A stretch of DNA of 64,000 nucleotides. It comes from an uncultured Bacteroidota bacterium. GTDB lineage: Bacteria; Bacteroidota; Bacteroidia; Bacteroidales; 4484-276. Location of the stretch: NCBI GenBank assembly GCA_903944895.1, contig CAJATL010000192.1, positions 18,054 to 82,053 on the forward strand, in the 5' to 3' direction. This document shows positions 44,816 to 54,574 of the stretch, one piece after another. A program made the translations under genes and the position numbers. Every line of letters begins with the position of its first letter. Positions within the stretch are counted from its first letter, which is position 1. The notes beneath the pieces were generated by a model that was not told the DNA's origin, searched no databases, and was given only the letters and a program-made list of their open reading frames with translations.

Positions 44816-46306
44816 ATGAAAAGATATTTATTTACCATAATACTGGCTTTCATCGCTTCCTTCATTTTTGCACAGGTGCGGATCGATACTCCGGCATTGG
44901 TTGCCCCTGCCGACGCTAAAACCAACCAGATGCCAGACGTGATGTTAGACTGGAATGCTGTAACCGCAGCCGTTAGTTACAGGGTACAACTCAGTGAGGA
45001 TGCTTCATTTTCAAATATCGTGGTTGACTCGGTAACTGACCTGACCTCCATAAAAAACAGTAAACTTAACTTTAATTTCCAGTATTACTGGAGGGTTAAA
45101 GCATTAGATCTTAACCTTAATGAATCATTCTGGACTCCGGTCTGGTCGTTTACTACGTTTCAAAAACTGGAACCCGACAAGCCAAACAATAATGCAACAG
45201 CCCAGATTCCTGATGTTCAGTTAAAATGGAAAACCAAAGTAGGAACCTCCAATGTAAGTGGAGTCGAACATTTTGATATTCAGATTGATGTTAATGCCAA
45301 TTTCACCTCACCTAATGCAAAAACATTCCTGGTTTCGGGAAGCACTTTTGCTGTTACCATGTCACAGTTAAATTTTGGTACGCTTTATTACTGGCATGCA
45401 CGGGCAAGACATTCTAATGACACATCTGCCTGGAGCGATTCACGAACATTTACTACACTGGATAATTTTTCGTTAAAAAAACCGGATAACAACAGCGTAG
45501 GTAATGATTTGAATGTACAAATGAGATGGGATGATGTATCAGGCGTAAAAAAATACGATTATCAAATCGACATTCACCCCGATTTTTCTACGGCTACCAC
45601 TTATGTAACCGATACCTTCAGAGTTACTCCTGAAGATCTTAAGTACGGCGTTACTTATTACTGGCGCTCCCGTGCCCGGCATGACAACGATACAACTTTA
45701 TGGACTGCAACCTGGAATTATACTACCGCTGCTTCGGTAGCACTGGCATTACCAGAAAATAATGCTGACAGCGTTTCGATAAAGCCACAATTAACCTGGT
45801 CACAAATTAAAGGATCGACCAGTTATCAGGTTCAATATGATGTAACGATGGATTTTATCGAACCTGAAAATTATTTCCAAACGGCCAGTGACGATGAAAG
45901 CCCATTATTTAATGTATTGTACAAACTTGATGCTAATCAGGTTTATTATTGGAGGGTAAGAGCCTGTAGCCCGATTGATTCCAGTGCTTACAGTGAAGTA
46001 TGGTCGTTCACAACTTTACCGGCAGTTGGCATAAATGATGAATTATTTGGCAGCGCAGAAGTTAGTTTGTTTCCTAACCCGGCTAAAACTGATTTAAGGA
46101 TACAACTAAATTTGACCCAGCCTTCAGTAATCGAATTTTCGATCATGGACCTTGTTGGACAAACATTAATCAGAGAAAACTTAAATACTTCAGCAGGGCT
46201 GAATAATTTTAAGATCAATCTTACCAATCTCGCCAACGGGATTTACATGGTGAAAATGAAGAACGACAATAGTACCTACACTAAAAAATTGATCATCAAT
46301 AAATAA
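44816..46306 (+). CDS. Secreted protein with four fibronectin III-like repeats and T9SS domain
   Basis: 496 residues. Signal peptide (1-19, ending I-F-A-Q), then four repeats of about 95 residues that each follow the same plan: P-D-(V or K)-x-L-x-W near the start, then Y-x-(V or D)-Q-x, and a closing Y-Y-W-R-(V or A)-(K or R)-A followed by W-x-x-x-W-(S or N)-(F or Y)-T-T. This is the pattern of Fn3-like domains. The T9SS type A domain occupies about 420-496 (L-F-P-N-P-A-K-T-D-L to T-K-K-L-I-I-N-K). It is probably a surface adhesion or scaffold partner of the preceding propeller protein, cotranscribed after a 35-base gap; a terminator follows. Confidence 0.87.
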   Translation: MKRYLFTIILAFIASFIFAQVRIDTPALVAPADAKTNQMPDVMLDWNAVTAAVSYRVQLSEDASFSNIVVDSVTDLTSIKNSKLNFNFQYYWRVKALDLNLNESFWTPVWSFTTFQKLEPDKPNNNATAQIPDVQLKWKTKVGTSNVSGVEHFDIQIDVNANFTSPNAKTFLVSGSTFAVTMSQLNFGTLYYWHARARHSNDTSAWSDSRTFTTLDNFSLKKPDNNSVGNDLNVQMRWDDVSGVKKYDYQIDIHPDFSTATTYVTDTFRVTPEDLKYGVTYYWRSRARHDNDTTLWTATWNYTTAASVALALPENNADSVSIKPQLTWSQIKGSTSYQVQYDVTMDFIEPENYFQTASDDESPLFNVLYKLDANQVYYWRVRACSPIDSSAYSEVWSFTTLPAVGINDELFGSAEVSLFPNPAKTDLRIQLNLTQPSVIEFSIMDLVGQTLIRENLNTSAGLNNFKINLTNLANGIYMVKMKNDNSTYTKKLIINK

Positions 46307-46323
46307 GATTTCTTTTAAGATGT

Positions 46324-46355
46324 AAAAAGCCGCTTTAAAAAAGCGGCTTTTTTAT
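46324..46355. terminator. Bidirectional terminator
   Basis: AAAAAGCCGCTTT (46324-46336) pairs with AAAGCGGCTTTTT (46340-46352) around a 3-nt loop, between the Fn3 gene and the convergent ornithine carbamoyltransferase gene. Confidence 0.85.
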
Positions 46356-46431
46356 TTTGGGTAAATCTGAATCATTAAAAAAGGTTGCCCGCAAAACGAA
46401 CAACCCTTAAACTTTTTTGATTTGCTTATTT

Positions 46432-47433
46432 CTAACAACCAAGCGTTGCAACCATCACAGCTTTTATCGTGTGCAACCGGTTTTCGGCCTGATCCCAAAC
46501 GATTGAAGCCGGAGATTCGAAAACATCCTCAGTTACTTCCATCGACGAGATTCCAAATTTCTGGAAAATATCTTCACCAACCGTTGTTTCACGATTATGG
46601 AATGCCGGCAAACAATGCATAAATTTTACGTTAGGATTTCCGGTTTTCTTAACCAAATCCATATTTATCTGGTACGGCAACATCATTTTAATACGACGGT
46701 TCCATTCTTCCTCAGGTTCACCCATCGAAACCCAAACGTCGGTATAAAGAAAATCAACACCTTTAACGCCAGCTTCAGGGTTGTCGGTGATGGTGATTTT
46801 TGCTCCGGTTTCTTTGGCAATTTCAAGGCACGTGGCAACTAAGTCAGCCGATGGCTGCAATTCCTTTGGCGCGATGGCACGAAAATCCATTCCCATTTTT
46901 GCTGCACCTACCATCAGCGAGTTTCCCATATTGTTGCGGGCATCTCCAAGATAAGCAAACGAAACCGAGTGGAGCGGTTTATCGCAAAATTCACGCATTG
47001 TCAAAAAATCGGCAAGGATCTGGGTTGGATGAAATTCGTTGGTAAGCCCGTTCCAAACAGGTACTCCGGCATATTTTCCAAGTTCTTCAACAATATCCTG
47101 GCCGTAACCGCGATATTCGATTCCGTCGTACATGCGTCCAAGCACGCGGGCCGTATCTTTCATCGATTCTTTTTTGCCCATCTGCGACCCGGAAGGGCCA
47201 ATGTAGGTTACGTGTGCACCCTGATCAAGCGCTGCGACTTCGAAAGCACAGCGTGTGCGGGTAGAATCTTTTGCAAAAAGCAGTACAACATTTTTGCCTT
47301 TCAATCTTTGCTGCTCAGTGCCGGCATATTTTGCCTTTTTCAGGTCTGCTGATAAATCAAGTAAAAATTTGATTTCCTGTGGTGTAAAATCCAATAGTTT
47401 AAGGAAATTACGATTTCTTAAATTAAATGCCAT
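46432..47433 (-). CDS. argF: Ornithine carbamoyltransferase
   Basis: 333-residue enzyme interconverting ornithine plus carbamoyl phosphate and citrulline plus phosphate. The carbamoyl-phosphate site S-T-R-T-R is at residues 57-61 and the ornithine-side motif H-C-L-P-A-F-H at 273-279. The length fits the E. coli-type or catabolic (ArcB-like) group rather than the N-acetylornithine or N-succinylornithine enzymes of many Bacteroidota, which lack this exact motif set. It lies 23 bases after carbamate kinase on the same strand. This pairing points to catabolic use (citrulline to carbamoyl phosphate to ATP), so arcB may be the better name. No arginine deiminase is present nearby. Confidence 0.93.
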   Translation of the reverse strand: MAFNLRNRNFLKLLDFTPQEIKFLLDLSADLKKAKYAGTEQQRLKGKNVVLLFAKDSTRTRCAFEVAALDQGAHVTYIGPSGSQMGKKESMKDTARVLGRMYDGIEYRGYGQDIVEELGKYAGVPVWNGLTNEFHPTQILADFLTMREFCDKPLHSVSFAYLGDARNNMGNSLMVGAAKMGMDFRAIAPKELQPSADLVATCLEIAKETGAKITITDNPEAGVKGVDFLYTDVWVSMGEPEEEWNRRIKMMLPYQINMDLVKKTGNPNVKFMHCLPAFHNRETTVGEDIFQKFGISSMEVTEDVFESPASIVWDQAENRLHTIKAVMVATLGC

Positions 47434-47456
47434 AAAATGTATGTATTAATTGATAA

Positions 47457-48404
47457 TTAAACGATAACAATTCGAGTTCCACCATTATCGACGCCAAGTT
47501 TGGTGGTTTTGGTAATGATAGCATCTTTACCACTGTGTTCGACAAAATAAATTGCTGCCCTGATTTTTGGAGCCATGCTTCCTTCGGCGAAATGTCCTTC
47601 GGCAAGATATTTCTTTGCCTCATAAATATTCATCCGATCGAGCGATTTTTCCTGGGGCGTATTGAAATTGATGCACACTTTTGGAACATCGGTTAAAATA
47701 AATAACTTATCAGCGTTAATCTGAGCTGCCAGCAAAGCCGAAGCAAGATCTTTGTCAATCACAGCATCAATTCCCTGAAGTTTGTTTTCTTCGACATAAA
47801 AAACCGGAATTCCACCTCCGCCAACGGCAACCACAATGGTACCCTGCCTGGCTATTTTTTCGATAGAGATTTTATTGTTGATAACCAATGGACGCGGTGA
47901 AGCAACTACTTTGCGCCATCCCCTACCCCGTGGATCGGCAGCAAACACCGAACCTGTTTCTTTCTGGATTGCATCGGCTTCTTCTTTGGTGTAATACGGA
48001 CCGATCGGCTTTGTCGGATTCTGAAATGCCGGGTCATCTTTATTTACCAGAACCTGGGTTATGATGGTGATAATATCACGATCGAGATCGTTGGCCATCA
48101 AAACATTGCGCAACTGCTGCTCAATAATGTAGCCGATAAATCCCTGCGAATAGGCCACACAAATATCAAGTGGCATTTCCGGCAATCCATAAAGTTTATT
48201 TCCGGCGGTATTATTCAGCAGCAAATTGCCAACCTGCGGGCCATTTCCGTGGGTGATGACCAGATGGTAATTTTTCTCCTGGATTAAAACCAATAATTTT
48301 TCGCTGGTTTCGTAAGCGTTTTGTTCCTGTTCTCCAATCGTGCCTTTTTGGCCACTTTGCAATAATGCATTTCCGCCAAATGCTACAACAGCTAATTTTC
48401 TCAT
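47457..48404 (-). CDS. arcC: Carbamate kinase
   Basis: About 315 residues from the ATG at 48404 (a TTG two codons upstream is less likely). It makes ATP and carbamate from carbamoyl phosphate and ADP. Signatures: V-V-A-F-G-G-N-A-L-L, V-I-T-H-G-N-G-P-Q-V-G, A-V-G-G-G-G-I-P-V, and D-K-D-L-A-S-A-L-L-A. It is first gene of a two-gene operon with ornithine carbamoyltransferase. A TAGCTTTG box on the minus strand lies 27 bases upstream. Confidence 0.95.
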   Translation of the reverse strand: MRKLAVVAFGGNALLQSGQKGTIGEQEQNAYETSEKLLVLIQEKNYHLVITHGNGPQVGNLLLNNTAGNKLYGLPEMPLDICVAYSQGFIGYIIEQQLRNVLMANDLDRDIITIITQVLVNKDDPAFQNPTKPIGPYYTKEEADAIQKETGSVFAADPRGRGWRKVVASPRPLVINNKISIEKIARQGTIVVAVGGGGIPVFYVEENKLQGIDAVIDKDLASALLAAQINADKLFILTDVPKVCINFNTPQEKSLDRMNIYEAKKYLAEGHFAEGSMAPKIRAAIYFVEHSGKDAIITKTTKLGVDNGGTRIVIV

Positions 48405-48430
48405 CGACAATGAATATTTAAAATTTGCCG

Positions 48431-48438
48431 CAAAGCTA
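48431..48438 (-). promoter_or_regulatory. -7 box (TAGCTTTG) of the arcC operon
   Basis: Reverse-strand CAAAGCTA matches TAnnTTTG. No TTTG stands at the ideal -33 spacing (one lies about 24 bases away). Confidence 0.4.
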
Positions 48439-48551
48439 ACTAAAAAAGGGTGATTTTTTTCCCAAAATAATTAAAGAAAACCAGCTAACATTAAAGAAAT
48501 CGCTACATTCGCTGTGTCTTTTTGAGGATGTGATTTTTAAAATAAAAAATA

Positions 48552-50063
48552 TTGAGAACAAAATCGGTCATAAGTTTCATCATTGCCCCTATCATCTCAC
48601 TGCTCATCATTTTATTTGCCGATCTTCAGCCTGGTGAACCGGCAGTAACACGCACCCTTGCTGTCGCCTTTCTTATGGCCATCTGGTGGATTACCGAAGC
48701 CATACCGCTGGCAATAACTTCGCTTCTTCCGGTTGCTCTTTTTCCTCTTCTTGGGATCATGGATACCAAAGTTGTTTCGGCTACCTATTTTAACAGTGTC
48801 ATTTTTCTGTTTATGGGCGGATTCATCATTGCGCTGGCCATGCAAAAATGGAACTTACACCGCCGGATTGCGCTTCAGATTCTGATGATTACAGGTGTAA
48901 GTCCGGGAAGGATTTTATTGGGCTTTATGCTGGCCACTGCTTTTCTCTCGATGTGGATGTCGAATACAGCAACGGCCATGATGATGATGCCAATTTTAAT
49001 TTCGGTAATTTATAAACTCGAAGAGGCTATTGGCGAAAACCAGATTAAAGATTATTCTGTTGGGTTGCTGCTTGGAGTGGCTTATGGCGCTTCCATCGGC
49101 GGCATAGCCACTTTGGTTGGAACCCCGCCAAACCTGTCGTTCGTGCGGATTTTTCATATTTATTTCCCAAATGCCCCAGAAATTTCATTTGCATCCTGGC
49201 TGCTTTTTGCCTTTCCGATCAGCATACTCATTTTTATTTGCACCTGGCTTTTGCTGCACTTTATGTACAAACCAAAAAAGCATCACTGGGTAAATATTCA
49301 TAAACACACTTTTCGCGACCAGTTACGCGAATTAGGTAAAATGAGTTTCGAAGAAAAAATTGTCATGGCCGATTTTATCCTGGTTGCGTTACTTTGGATT
49401 TTTCGGGTTGATCTGGATTTTGGTTTTGCTAAAATCTCCGGATGGGCAAATCTTTTTCCAAACAGTTCTTTTCTCGACGATGGAACCGTTGCCGTGTTTA
49501 TGGTCATTTTGCTGTTCATCATTCCATCAAAAAAAAGCAGTTCAAAAAAAATTATGGACTGGGAAACAGCATCAAAAATGCCCTGGCATATTATCTTGCT
49601 TTTTGGAGGCGGCTTTGCCCTGGCTTCCGGAATCAAAGACTCAGGACTTTCGGGATGGTTTGGCGAACAAATGATTTTTGTGGCAGATTATAATCCGATC
49701 CTCGTGATTTTAGTCATTGCTTTACTAATCACATTTGTAACCGAGCTTACATCGAATACGGCTACAACGGAAATGATACTTCCAATCCTTGCCGGCATTG
49801 CCATCAGTACAAACACAAACCCCTTGCTTTTTATGTTACCTGCCACACTCTCGGCTTCGATGGCGTTTATGCTGCCGGTGGCTACTCCGCCCAACGCCAT
49901 TGTTTTTGGGACAGGCAGGGTTACGGTTTTTCAAATGGCCAAAACCGGATTACTCCTGAATCTGATTGGTGCGGTTATTATTACTGTGATGACCTATCTG
50001 CTTGGAACTTTTGTGTTTGATATCAGGTTGGATGAATTTCCGGTGTGGGCAATTCAGAAATAG
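48552..50063 (+). CDS. SLC13 (DASS) family sodium/anion symporter
   Basis: 503-residue inner membrane transporter with many membrane segments, of the divalent anion:Na+ symporter family that carries dicarboxylates, citrate, sulfate or phosphate. Both family S-N-T substrate motifs are present (W-M-S-N-T-A-T-A-M-M-M-M-P and L-T-S-N-T-A-T-T-E-M-I-L-P), as well as W-W-I-T-E-A-I-P-L-A-I-T and G-T-P-P-N. The start is TTG 48552: a stop lies at 48543 and the next ATG (residue 43) falls inside a membrane segment. It is convergent with dnaX after 24 bases. The substrate is not predictable; dicarboxylate is the commonest. Confidence 0.92.
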   Translation: MRTKSVISFIIAPIISLLIILFADLQPGEPAVTRTLAVAFLMAIWWITEAIPLAITSLLPVALFPLLGIMDTKVVSATYFNSVIFLFMGGFIIALAMQKWNLHRRIALQILMITGVSPGRILLGFMLATAFLSMWMSNTATAMMMMPILISVIYKLEEAIGENQIKDYSVGLLLGVAYGASIGGIATLVGTPPNLSFVRIFHIYFPNAPEISFASWLLFAFPISILIFICTWLLLHFMYKPKKHHWVNIHKHTFRDQLRELGKMSFEEKIVMADFILVALLWIFRVDLDFGFAKISGWANLFPNSSFLDDGTVAVFMVILLFIIPSKKSSSKKIMDWETASKMPWHIILLFGGGFALASGIKDSGLSGWFGEQMIFVADYNPILVILVIALLITFVTELTSNTATTEMILPILAGIAISTNTNPLLFMLPATLSASMAFMLPVATPPNAIVFGTGRVTVFQMAKTGLLLNLIGAVIITVMTYLLGTFVFDIRLDEFPVWAIQK

Positions 50064-50087
50064 AAAAACCTGTTGATTTTGGTTTTT

Positions 50088-51860
50088 TTAATAATCCGGC
50101 TCCAGCCCAAAACGTTGCCTTAGTTTAATGATTGCAGGATTTTTTTCGGCCATGTGCTTAAATATCTCTTCGGGCCTGTAAGGGCGAACATTTTCAACAT
50201 CCAGAATTATCTCGATTTTGATCCGGATAAACCTGTTATTCAAACGTTCGCGCAGAAATAGAGCCATCTCGCCCTTCACCAGATCGATTTCCTTTTCCTG
50301 AAGGGAGTTTTTAACCTCAAACTTAACTTCAAAACCATCACCCAGATAAGGCTTGCTCGACAATAAAGTGCTCATCAAATTAGGTTGTCCCTGCGCTATT
50401 TTTTCGGCAAATTCCTTCCAGGCTTCTTCAACATCTTCGACCTTTAGACTTTTGGAATTAAGAAATTCGTCAGAATCCGTATCAAAAATATCAATCTCGA
50501 CATCTTTTTCCTCAACTGGCTTAACTATTACTTCCGGCTTGATAGAAATAGTGCGTGGAAATAATCCTTTTGCCGGCGAAGGCGCTGGTTTTGGAGCTTG
50601 CTGTTCAAAACCGGGTTTATTTTCCGGTACTGCCGGTTTTATTTCAGGCTTAACAATATTCGAAACGGGTAATATGGCCGGCTTTTCGGCAATTCCGGTG
50701 CTTAGTTCAGTTTTTTTATTCTCGTCAACAAGTAAAGTTTGCTGATTTTCAGTTTTAGTCTGTCGGGGTTGCGTTATTGCGGCCATCTGCAAAAGTGCAA
50801 TTTCGAGGTGAAGCCGTTTGTTGTTGCTGCTTTTATAGGTAAAATCAGTTTTCTGGATGGCATCGAGCGCTTTCAGCAGAAAATCGACCGGACAGCCTGC
50901 CGCCTGCTTTTGATAAGCTTCGCGGATAGTGTCGCCAACTTCCAGTAACCGGATCGTTGATGGATCTTTGCATACCAGAATATTACGGAGGTGATCTCCC
51001 AATCCCATCATAAAATGCTGGCCATCAAAACCAGATTCGATGATTTCGTTAAACAAGAGCAATGCTTTCGAAATATTGTTGTTTACCAGGCTGGCCGTGA
51101 TGTTGATAAAATATTCAAAATCCAGAACGTTCAGGTTTTGCCTCACCAACTCATAACTTAGATTTTTACCAGCAAAACTCACAAGCTGGTCAAAAATAGA
51201 AAGGGCATCACGCAGGGCGCCATCCGCTTTCTGGGCAATTACATTCAGCGCCATTTCCTCCGTAGTTACGCCTTCCCGTTCAGCCACATATTTTAGATGG
51301 AGAATGGTGTCGGGGATGTTAATCCGCCTGAAATCATAAATCTGGCAACGCGATAAAATTGTAGGTATGATCTTGTGTTTCTCGGTAGTGGCCAGAATAA
51401 ATTTTGCATATTCCGGTGGTTCTTCCAGCGTTTTTAGAAATGCATTAAAAGCACTCGACGACAGCATGTGAACCTCATCGATGATGTAAACCTTGTAGCG
51501 GCCAACCTGCGGTGGAATCCTGACCTGATCAACCAGATTCCGGATATCTTCGACCGAATTATTGGAGGCTGCATCGAGTTCGTGTATGTTGAATGAGGCA
51601 TTTTTATTGAATGAAACGCAAGATTCACATTGTTCGCACGGTTCGATATTTTCGGCAAGATTCATACAATTGATGGTCTTGGCCAGGATACGCGCACACG
51701 TTGTTTTTCCCACGCCCCTGGGGCCGGTAAACAAAAATGCCTGGGCAAGCTGCTTGTTGCGGATTGCATTCTTTAAAGTTGTTGTGATATTGCCTTGTCC
51801 CACCACCGAATCGAAAGTTGCAGGGCGGTATTTACGGGCAGAAACGATGAAATTTTCCAT
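50088..51860 (-). CDS. dnaX: DNA polymerase III subunit gamma/tau
   Basis: 590-residue clamp-loader ATPase. Walker A G-P-R-G-V-G-K-T-T (46-54), the four-Cys zinc site (Cys65, Cys75, Cys78, Cys81), Walker B V-Y-I-I-D-E-V-H-M-L and S-R-C-Q-I-Y-D-F are all present. A Pro/Lys-rich linker (about 370-440) is followed by a C-terminal domain. No frameshift site for a short gamma form was seen. It is divergent from the deacetylase-like gene. A TACTTTTG box on the minus strand at 51885-51892 is a candidate -7 element. Confidence 0.96.
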   Translation of the reverse strand: MENFIVSARKYRPATFDSVVGQGNITTTLKNAIRNKQLAQAFLFTGPRGVGKTTCARILAKTINCMNLAENIEPCEQCESCVSFNKNASFNIHELDAASNNSVEDIRNLVDQVRIPPQVGRYKVYIIDEVHMLSSSAFNAFLKTLEEPPEYAKFILATTEKHKIIPTILSRCQIYDFRRINIPDTILHLKYVAEREGVTTEEMALNVIAQKADGALRDALSIFDQLVSFAGKNLSYELVRQNLNVLDFEYFINITASLVNNNISKALLLFNEIIESGFDGQHFMMGLGDHLRNILVCKDPSTIRLLEVGDTIREAYQKQAAGCPVDFLLKALDAIQKTDFTYKSSNNKRLHLEIALLQMAAITQPRQTKTENQQTLLVDENKKTELSTGIAEKPAILPVSNIVKPEIKPAVPENKPGFEQQAPKPAPSPAKGLFPRTISIKPEVIVKPVEEKDVEIDIFDTDSDEFLNSKSLKVEDVEEAWKEFAEKIAQGQPNLMSTLLSSKPYLGDGFEVKFEVKNSLQEKEIDLVKGEMALFLRERLNNRFIRIKIEIILDVENVRPYRPEEIFKHMAEKNPAIIKLRQRFGLEPDY

Positions 51861-51971
51861 GCTTAATTACTGCATTTGTTTTGCCAAAAGTAAAGCTATT
51901 TCTTAACATTAACCGGAGCAAATTTAACAGAAACTGCCTTTTAAAAGCCGGCCGACGGAAACTAATTTGCG

Positions 51972-51979
51972 TACATTTG
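51972..51979 (+). promoter_or_regulatory. -7 box (TACATTTG) of the deacetylase-like gene
   Basis: TAnnTTTG match 22 bases before the start codon; the -33 region is not a match. Confidence 0.4.
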
Positions 51980-52001
51980 CAATATCACCAACACAAATCG
52001 C

Positions 52002-53309
52002 ATGATCCTGATTTACACACATAAAATTACCAAAAGAGTACACTATATTTTTAAACTCTTTTTTGACTCCTTGCTTGGCGTACCCTTCGAACTCACCCAG
52101 GATGTCGAAAAATACAAGGCCTGTGACGGGCCAAAAATCAGTTATTGCAAAAAATTCACCGATTGCGGGATCTTTTTCAACGCATCAAATTTGCTGTTCG
52201 AATCCGGGATTGAAGGCCAGGAACTTGGATTTTCATCTTATGAAAAAACCGCCTCATTTTATCCTGTTTTTGATAAAAAATCAGTCCTGCCTTTTGATCC
52301 ATTTGCCGCAGCTTTTTTCATGGTTACGCGGTACGAGGAATATCTGCCCTATATCAAAGACCGTTTTGGCAGGTTTGATGCCCACGAAAGCGTGGCAAGC
52401 AAGCATGGTTTTCTGGAAAAACCGGTTGTAAATATCTGGGCTGAAATGATTAAGACAATCATTTCGACCCATTATCCCGAAATAAAATTTAAAACAAGGG
52501 TTTATAAATTTATTCCAACCTACGACATCGACTCGGCTTACTCTTTTCGGCTCAAAGGCGTTGTGCGAACGGTTGGTGGTGTGCTTAAAGCACTGCTAAA
52601 ATTTGATTTTCCTCAAATTGTTGAGCGGGTAAAAGTTCTGGCTGGCCTGATGACTGATCCTTTTGACACTTATGACTTGCAATTGCAGCTTCAAAAGGAA
52701 TACGCACTTTCTCCGCTTTATTTTATACTTTTTGCCGAATATGGCGAATTCGATAAAAATATCCCGGTTAACAGCAGGGAATTCCAGCGCCTGATCAAAT
52801 CACTGGGCGACTATGCCGAAGTTGGCATTCACCCTTCCTTTGCATCAAATTCGTCGGTTAAATTGCTGAAAATCGAAATCGAATCATTGGCTAAAATTCT
52901 TAACCGGGAAATCACAAAAAGCAGACAGCATTTTTTAAAGCTAAACTTCCCCACCACCTACCGAAACCTGATTAACCTAGATATTACCGACGACTACACC
53001 ATGGGTTATGCTTCAGAAACCGGATTCAGAGCAGGAATTTGTGATCCGTATTTATTTTATGATCTCGATCTGGAAACAGAAACCAAATTACGAATTCATC
53101 CTTTTCAGGTTATGGATGGCACGTTGAGAGATTATCAGCAGCTTTCGCCGGAAGAAGCGCTTGTAAGGATTAAAAAAATGGTTGATGAAGTAAAAGCTGT
53201 GAATGGAACATTTATCAGCCTCTGGCATAATGAAACGCTTGGTAATCTTGACCGCTGGGAAGGCTGGCAGGATGTTTATCTTGAATTGCTAAAATATGCA
53301 GTAAAATGA
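52002..53309 (+). CDS. Polysaccharide deacetylase-like protein
   Basis: 435 residues, no signal peptide. The N-terminal about 130 residues (M-I-L-I-Y-T-H-K-I-T-K-R-V-H-Y, F-M-V-T-R-Y-E-E-Y) match a conserved Bacteroidota domain found ahead of deacetylase folds. The rest resembles NodB: F-I-P-T-Y-D-I-D-S-A (Asp175 and Asp177) in place of T-F-D-D-G, and E-V-G-I-H-P-S (His277) as the metal-binding His motif, with I-S-L-W-H-N-E at the end. Such proteins are usually annotated as polysaccharide deacetylase family, with a possible link to envelope glycan modification. Activity is unproven because the motifs differ from the classic NodB set. Confidence 0.75.
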   Translation: MILIYTHKITKRVHYIFKLFFDSLLGVPFELTQDVEKYKACDGPKISYCKKFTDCGIFFNASNLLFESGIEGQELGFSSYEKTASFYPVFDKKSVLPFDPFAAAFFMVTRYEEYLPYIKDRFGRFDAHESVASKHGFLEKPVVNIWAEMIKTIISTHYPEIKFKTRVYKFIPTYDIDSAYSFRLKGVVRTVGGVLKALLKFDFPQIVERVKVLAGLMTDPFDTYDLQLQLQKEYALSPLYFILFAEYGEFDKNIPVNSREFQRLIKSLGDYAEVGIHPSFASNSSVKLLKIEIESLAKILNREITKSRQHFLKLNFPTTYRNLINLDITDDYTMGYASETGFRAGICDPYLFYDLDLETETKLRIHPFQVMDGTLRDYQQLSPEEALVRIKKMVDEVKAVNGTFISLWHNETLGNLDRWEGWQDVYLELLKYAVK

Positions 53310-53400
53310 AAAATGATTTCGATTGGTCGTTGTGAACTAAAAAATGGCAATTAAAACTAATATCCACGCTTCCGTAGTCAGTCCTCATAAATTACCTGCA

Positions 53401-54102
53401 TCAAAACACACCCTCATCGGCAAAACTGTAATACTTTTCGATGCCCACGATTACATGATCCAAAACATTAATATCTAGTAATAAGCCAGCTTCTTTGATT
53501 TTTTTGGTGAGTTTGAGGTCGGATTCGCTCGGCTTGAGGTTACCCGACGGATGATTATGGCCAAGAATAATTGAAGCTGCATTGTTTTCGATGGCCAGTT
53601 TAAATATCCTTCTTGGATCGGCAACCGTGCCGTTTACGCCTCCGTCGCTCACAACTACAGTTTGAATAACTTCGTTGGCCCGGTTTAAAAGGATAACCGC
53701 AAATTGCTCGTACAGCAAATCGCCAATTTTCATTTGAAAAATTTCAAAAGCATCACTGCTGGTGTGAATCTTTTTCCGGTCCATCACTTCAGCGCCTCTG
53801 CGGCGGCGGCCCAATTCGAGTGCAGCTATAATCGTAATCGCTTTGGCTTCACCAATTCCTTTAAATTTCTCCAAATCGCTCACCGTAAGCCGCGACAATT
53901 CGATAAGATTATCACTTACACTTTTTAAAATTCTTTTCGAAAGTTCTACAGCGGATTCTTCACGATTGCCTGATCCAATTAAAATAGCGATCAACTCGGC
54001 ATCACTGAGGGAAGGTTTTCCTTTTAAAACAAGCTTCTCGCGGGGGCGATCATCTTCAGACCAATGTTTTATAGAGGTCTTTTCAGGGTATTGATTTTGC
54101 AT
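53401..54102 (-). CDS. radC: RadC family protein (JAB/MPN domain)
   Basis: 233 residues. The N-terminal UPF0758 helix-hairpin part has L-S-D-A-E-L-I-A-I-L-I-G-S-G and F-K-G-I-G-E-A-K-A. The JAMM metal motif is intact: G-H-N-H-P-S-G with His182 and His184, and S-E-S-D with Asp195. Despite the name, involvement in DNA repair is doubtful; a metal-dependent hydrolase is predicted. It is located after rpsT on the same strand. Confidence 0.95.
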   Translation of the reverse strand: MQNQYPEKTSIKHWSEDDRPREKLVLKGKPSLSDAELIAILIGSGNREESAVELSKRILKSVSDNLIELSRLTVSDLEKFKGIGEAKAITIIAALELGRRRRGAEVMDRKKIHTSSDAFEIFQMKIGDLLYEQFAVILLNRANEVIQTVVVSDGGVNGTVADPRRIFKLAIENNAASIILGHNHPSGNLKPSESDLKLTKKIKEAGLLLDINVLDHVIVGIEKYYSFADEGVF

Positions 54103-54146
54103 AATTACCGGTATTTTATGCGAATGTATGAAATTCCGGCAAATAA

Positions 54147-54181
54147 AAAACCCCTTCTGCCAAAAAAACAGAAGAGGTTTT
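54147..54181 (-). terminator. Terminator of rpsT
   Basis: On the minus strand a 13-bp stem (54169-54181 with 54147-54159, one wobble) is followed by a T-rich stretch, between rpsT and radC. Confidence 0.7.
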
Positions 54182-54203
54182 AAAATATTTTGGATTTTAC
54201 CGT

Positions 54204-54458
54204 TTAGGCAAGTGCGTTAAGCTTCTTGGTCAACTTTGATTTGAGATTTGCAGCTTTGTTTTTATGAATGACTGACCGTTTTGCATTTTTGTCGATCAAT
54301 GAAACGATTTTAGGTAATTGCTCACCAGCAACAGCTTTGTCGGTCAGGCCTCTGAATTCTTTTATGGCATTGCGCATTGTTTTTGAAAAATACCTGTTGC
54401 GTAATTTTCTTAACCTGTTCGACCTGATTCTCTTTAATGATGATTTATGATTTGCCAT
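54204..54458 (-). CDS. rpsT: Small ribosomal subunit protein bS20
   Basis: 84-residue basic helical protein binding the 5' domain of 16S rRNA. Sequence [18 protein letters not shown] is a typical start, with the conserved [18 protein letters not shown]. It has its own perfect consensus promoter and a terminator, so it is a single-gene unit. Confidence 0.97.
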   Translation of the reverse strand: MANHKSSLKRIRSNRLRKLRNRYFSKTMRNAIKEFRGLTDKAVAGEQLPKIVSLIDKNAKRSVIHKNKAANLKSKLTKKLNALA

Positions 54459-54521
54459 TTTCTTATTAATTATTTTTCTATATTTTCTTTAGCCAATGAA
54501 ATTCCTAAAATTTCAGGGCTG

Positions 54522-54552
54522 CAAAAGTACAATAATTTTTAAAACCCCCAAA
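54522..54552 (-). promoter_or_regulatory. Bacteroidota-type promoter of rpsT
   Basis: On the minus strand TTTG (54552-54549), 19 nt, TACTTTTG (54529-54522): an exact consensus match, identical in layout to the promoters of rpsU and the tRNA operon. Confidence 0.85.
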
Positions 54553-54574
54553 TTTGTTGACGAAATAATTAGAA

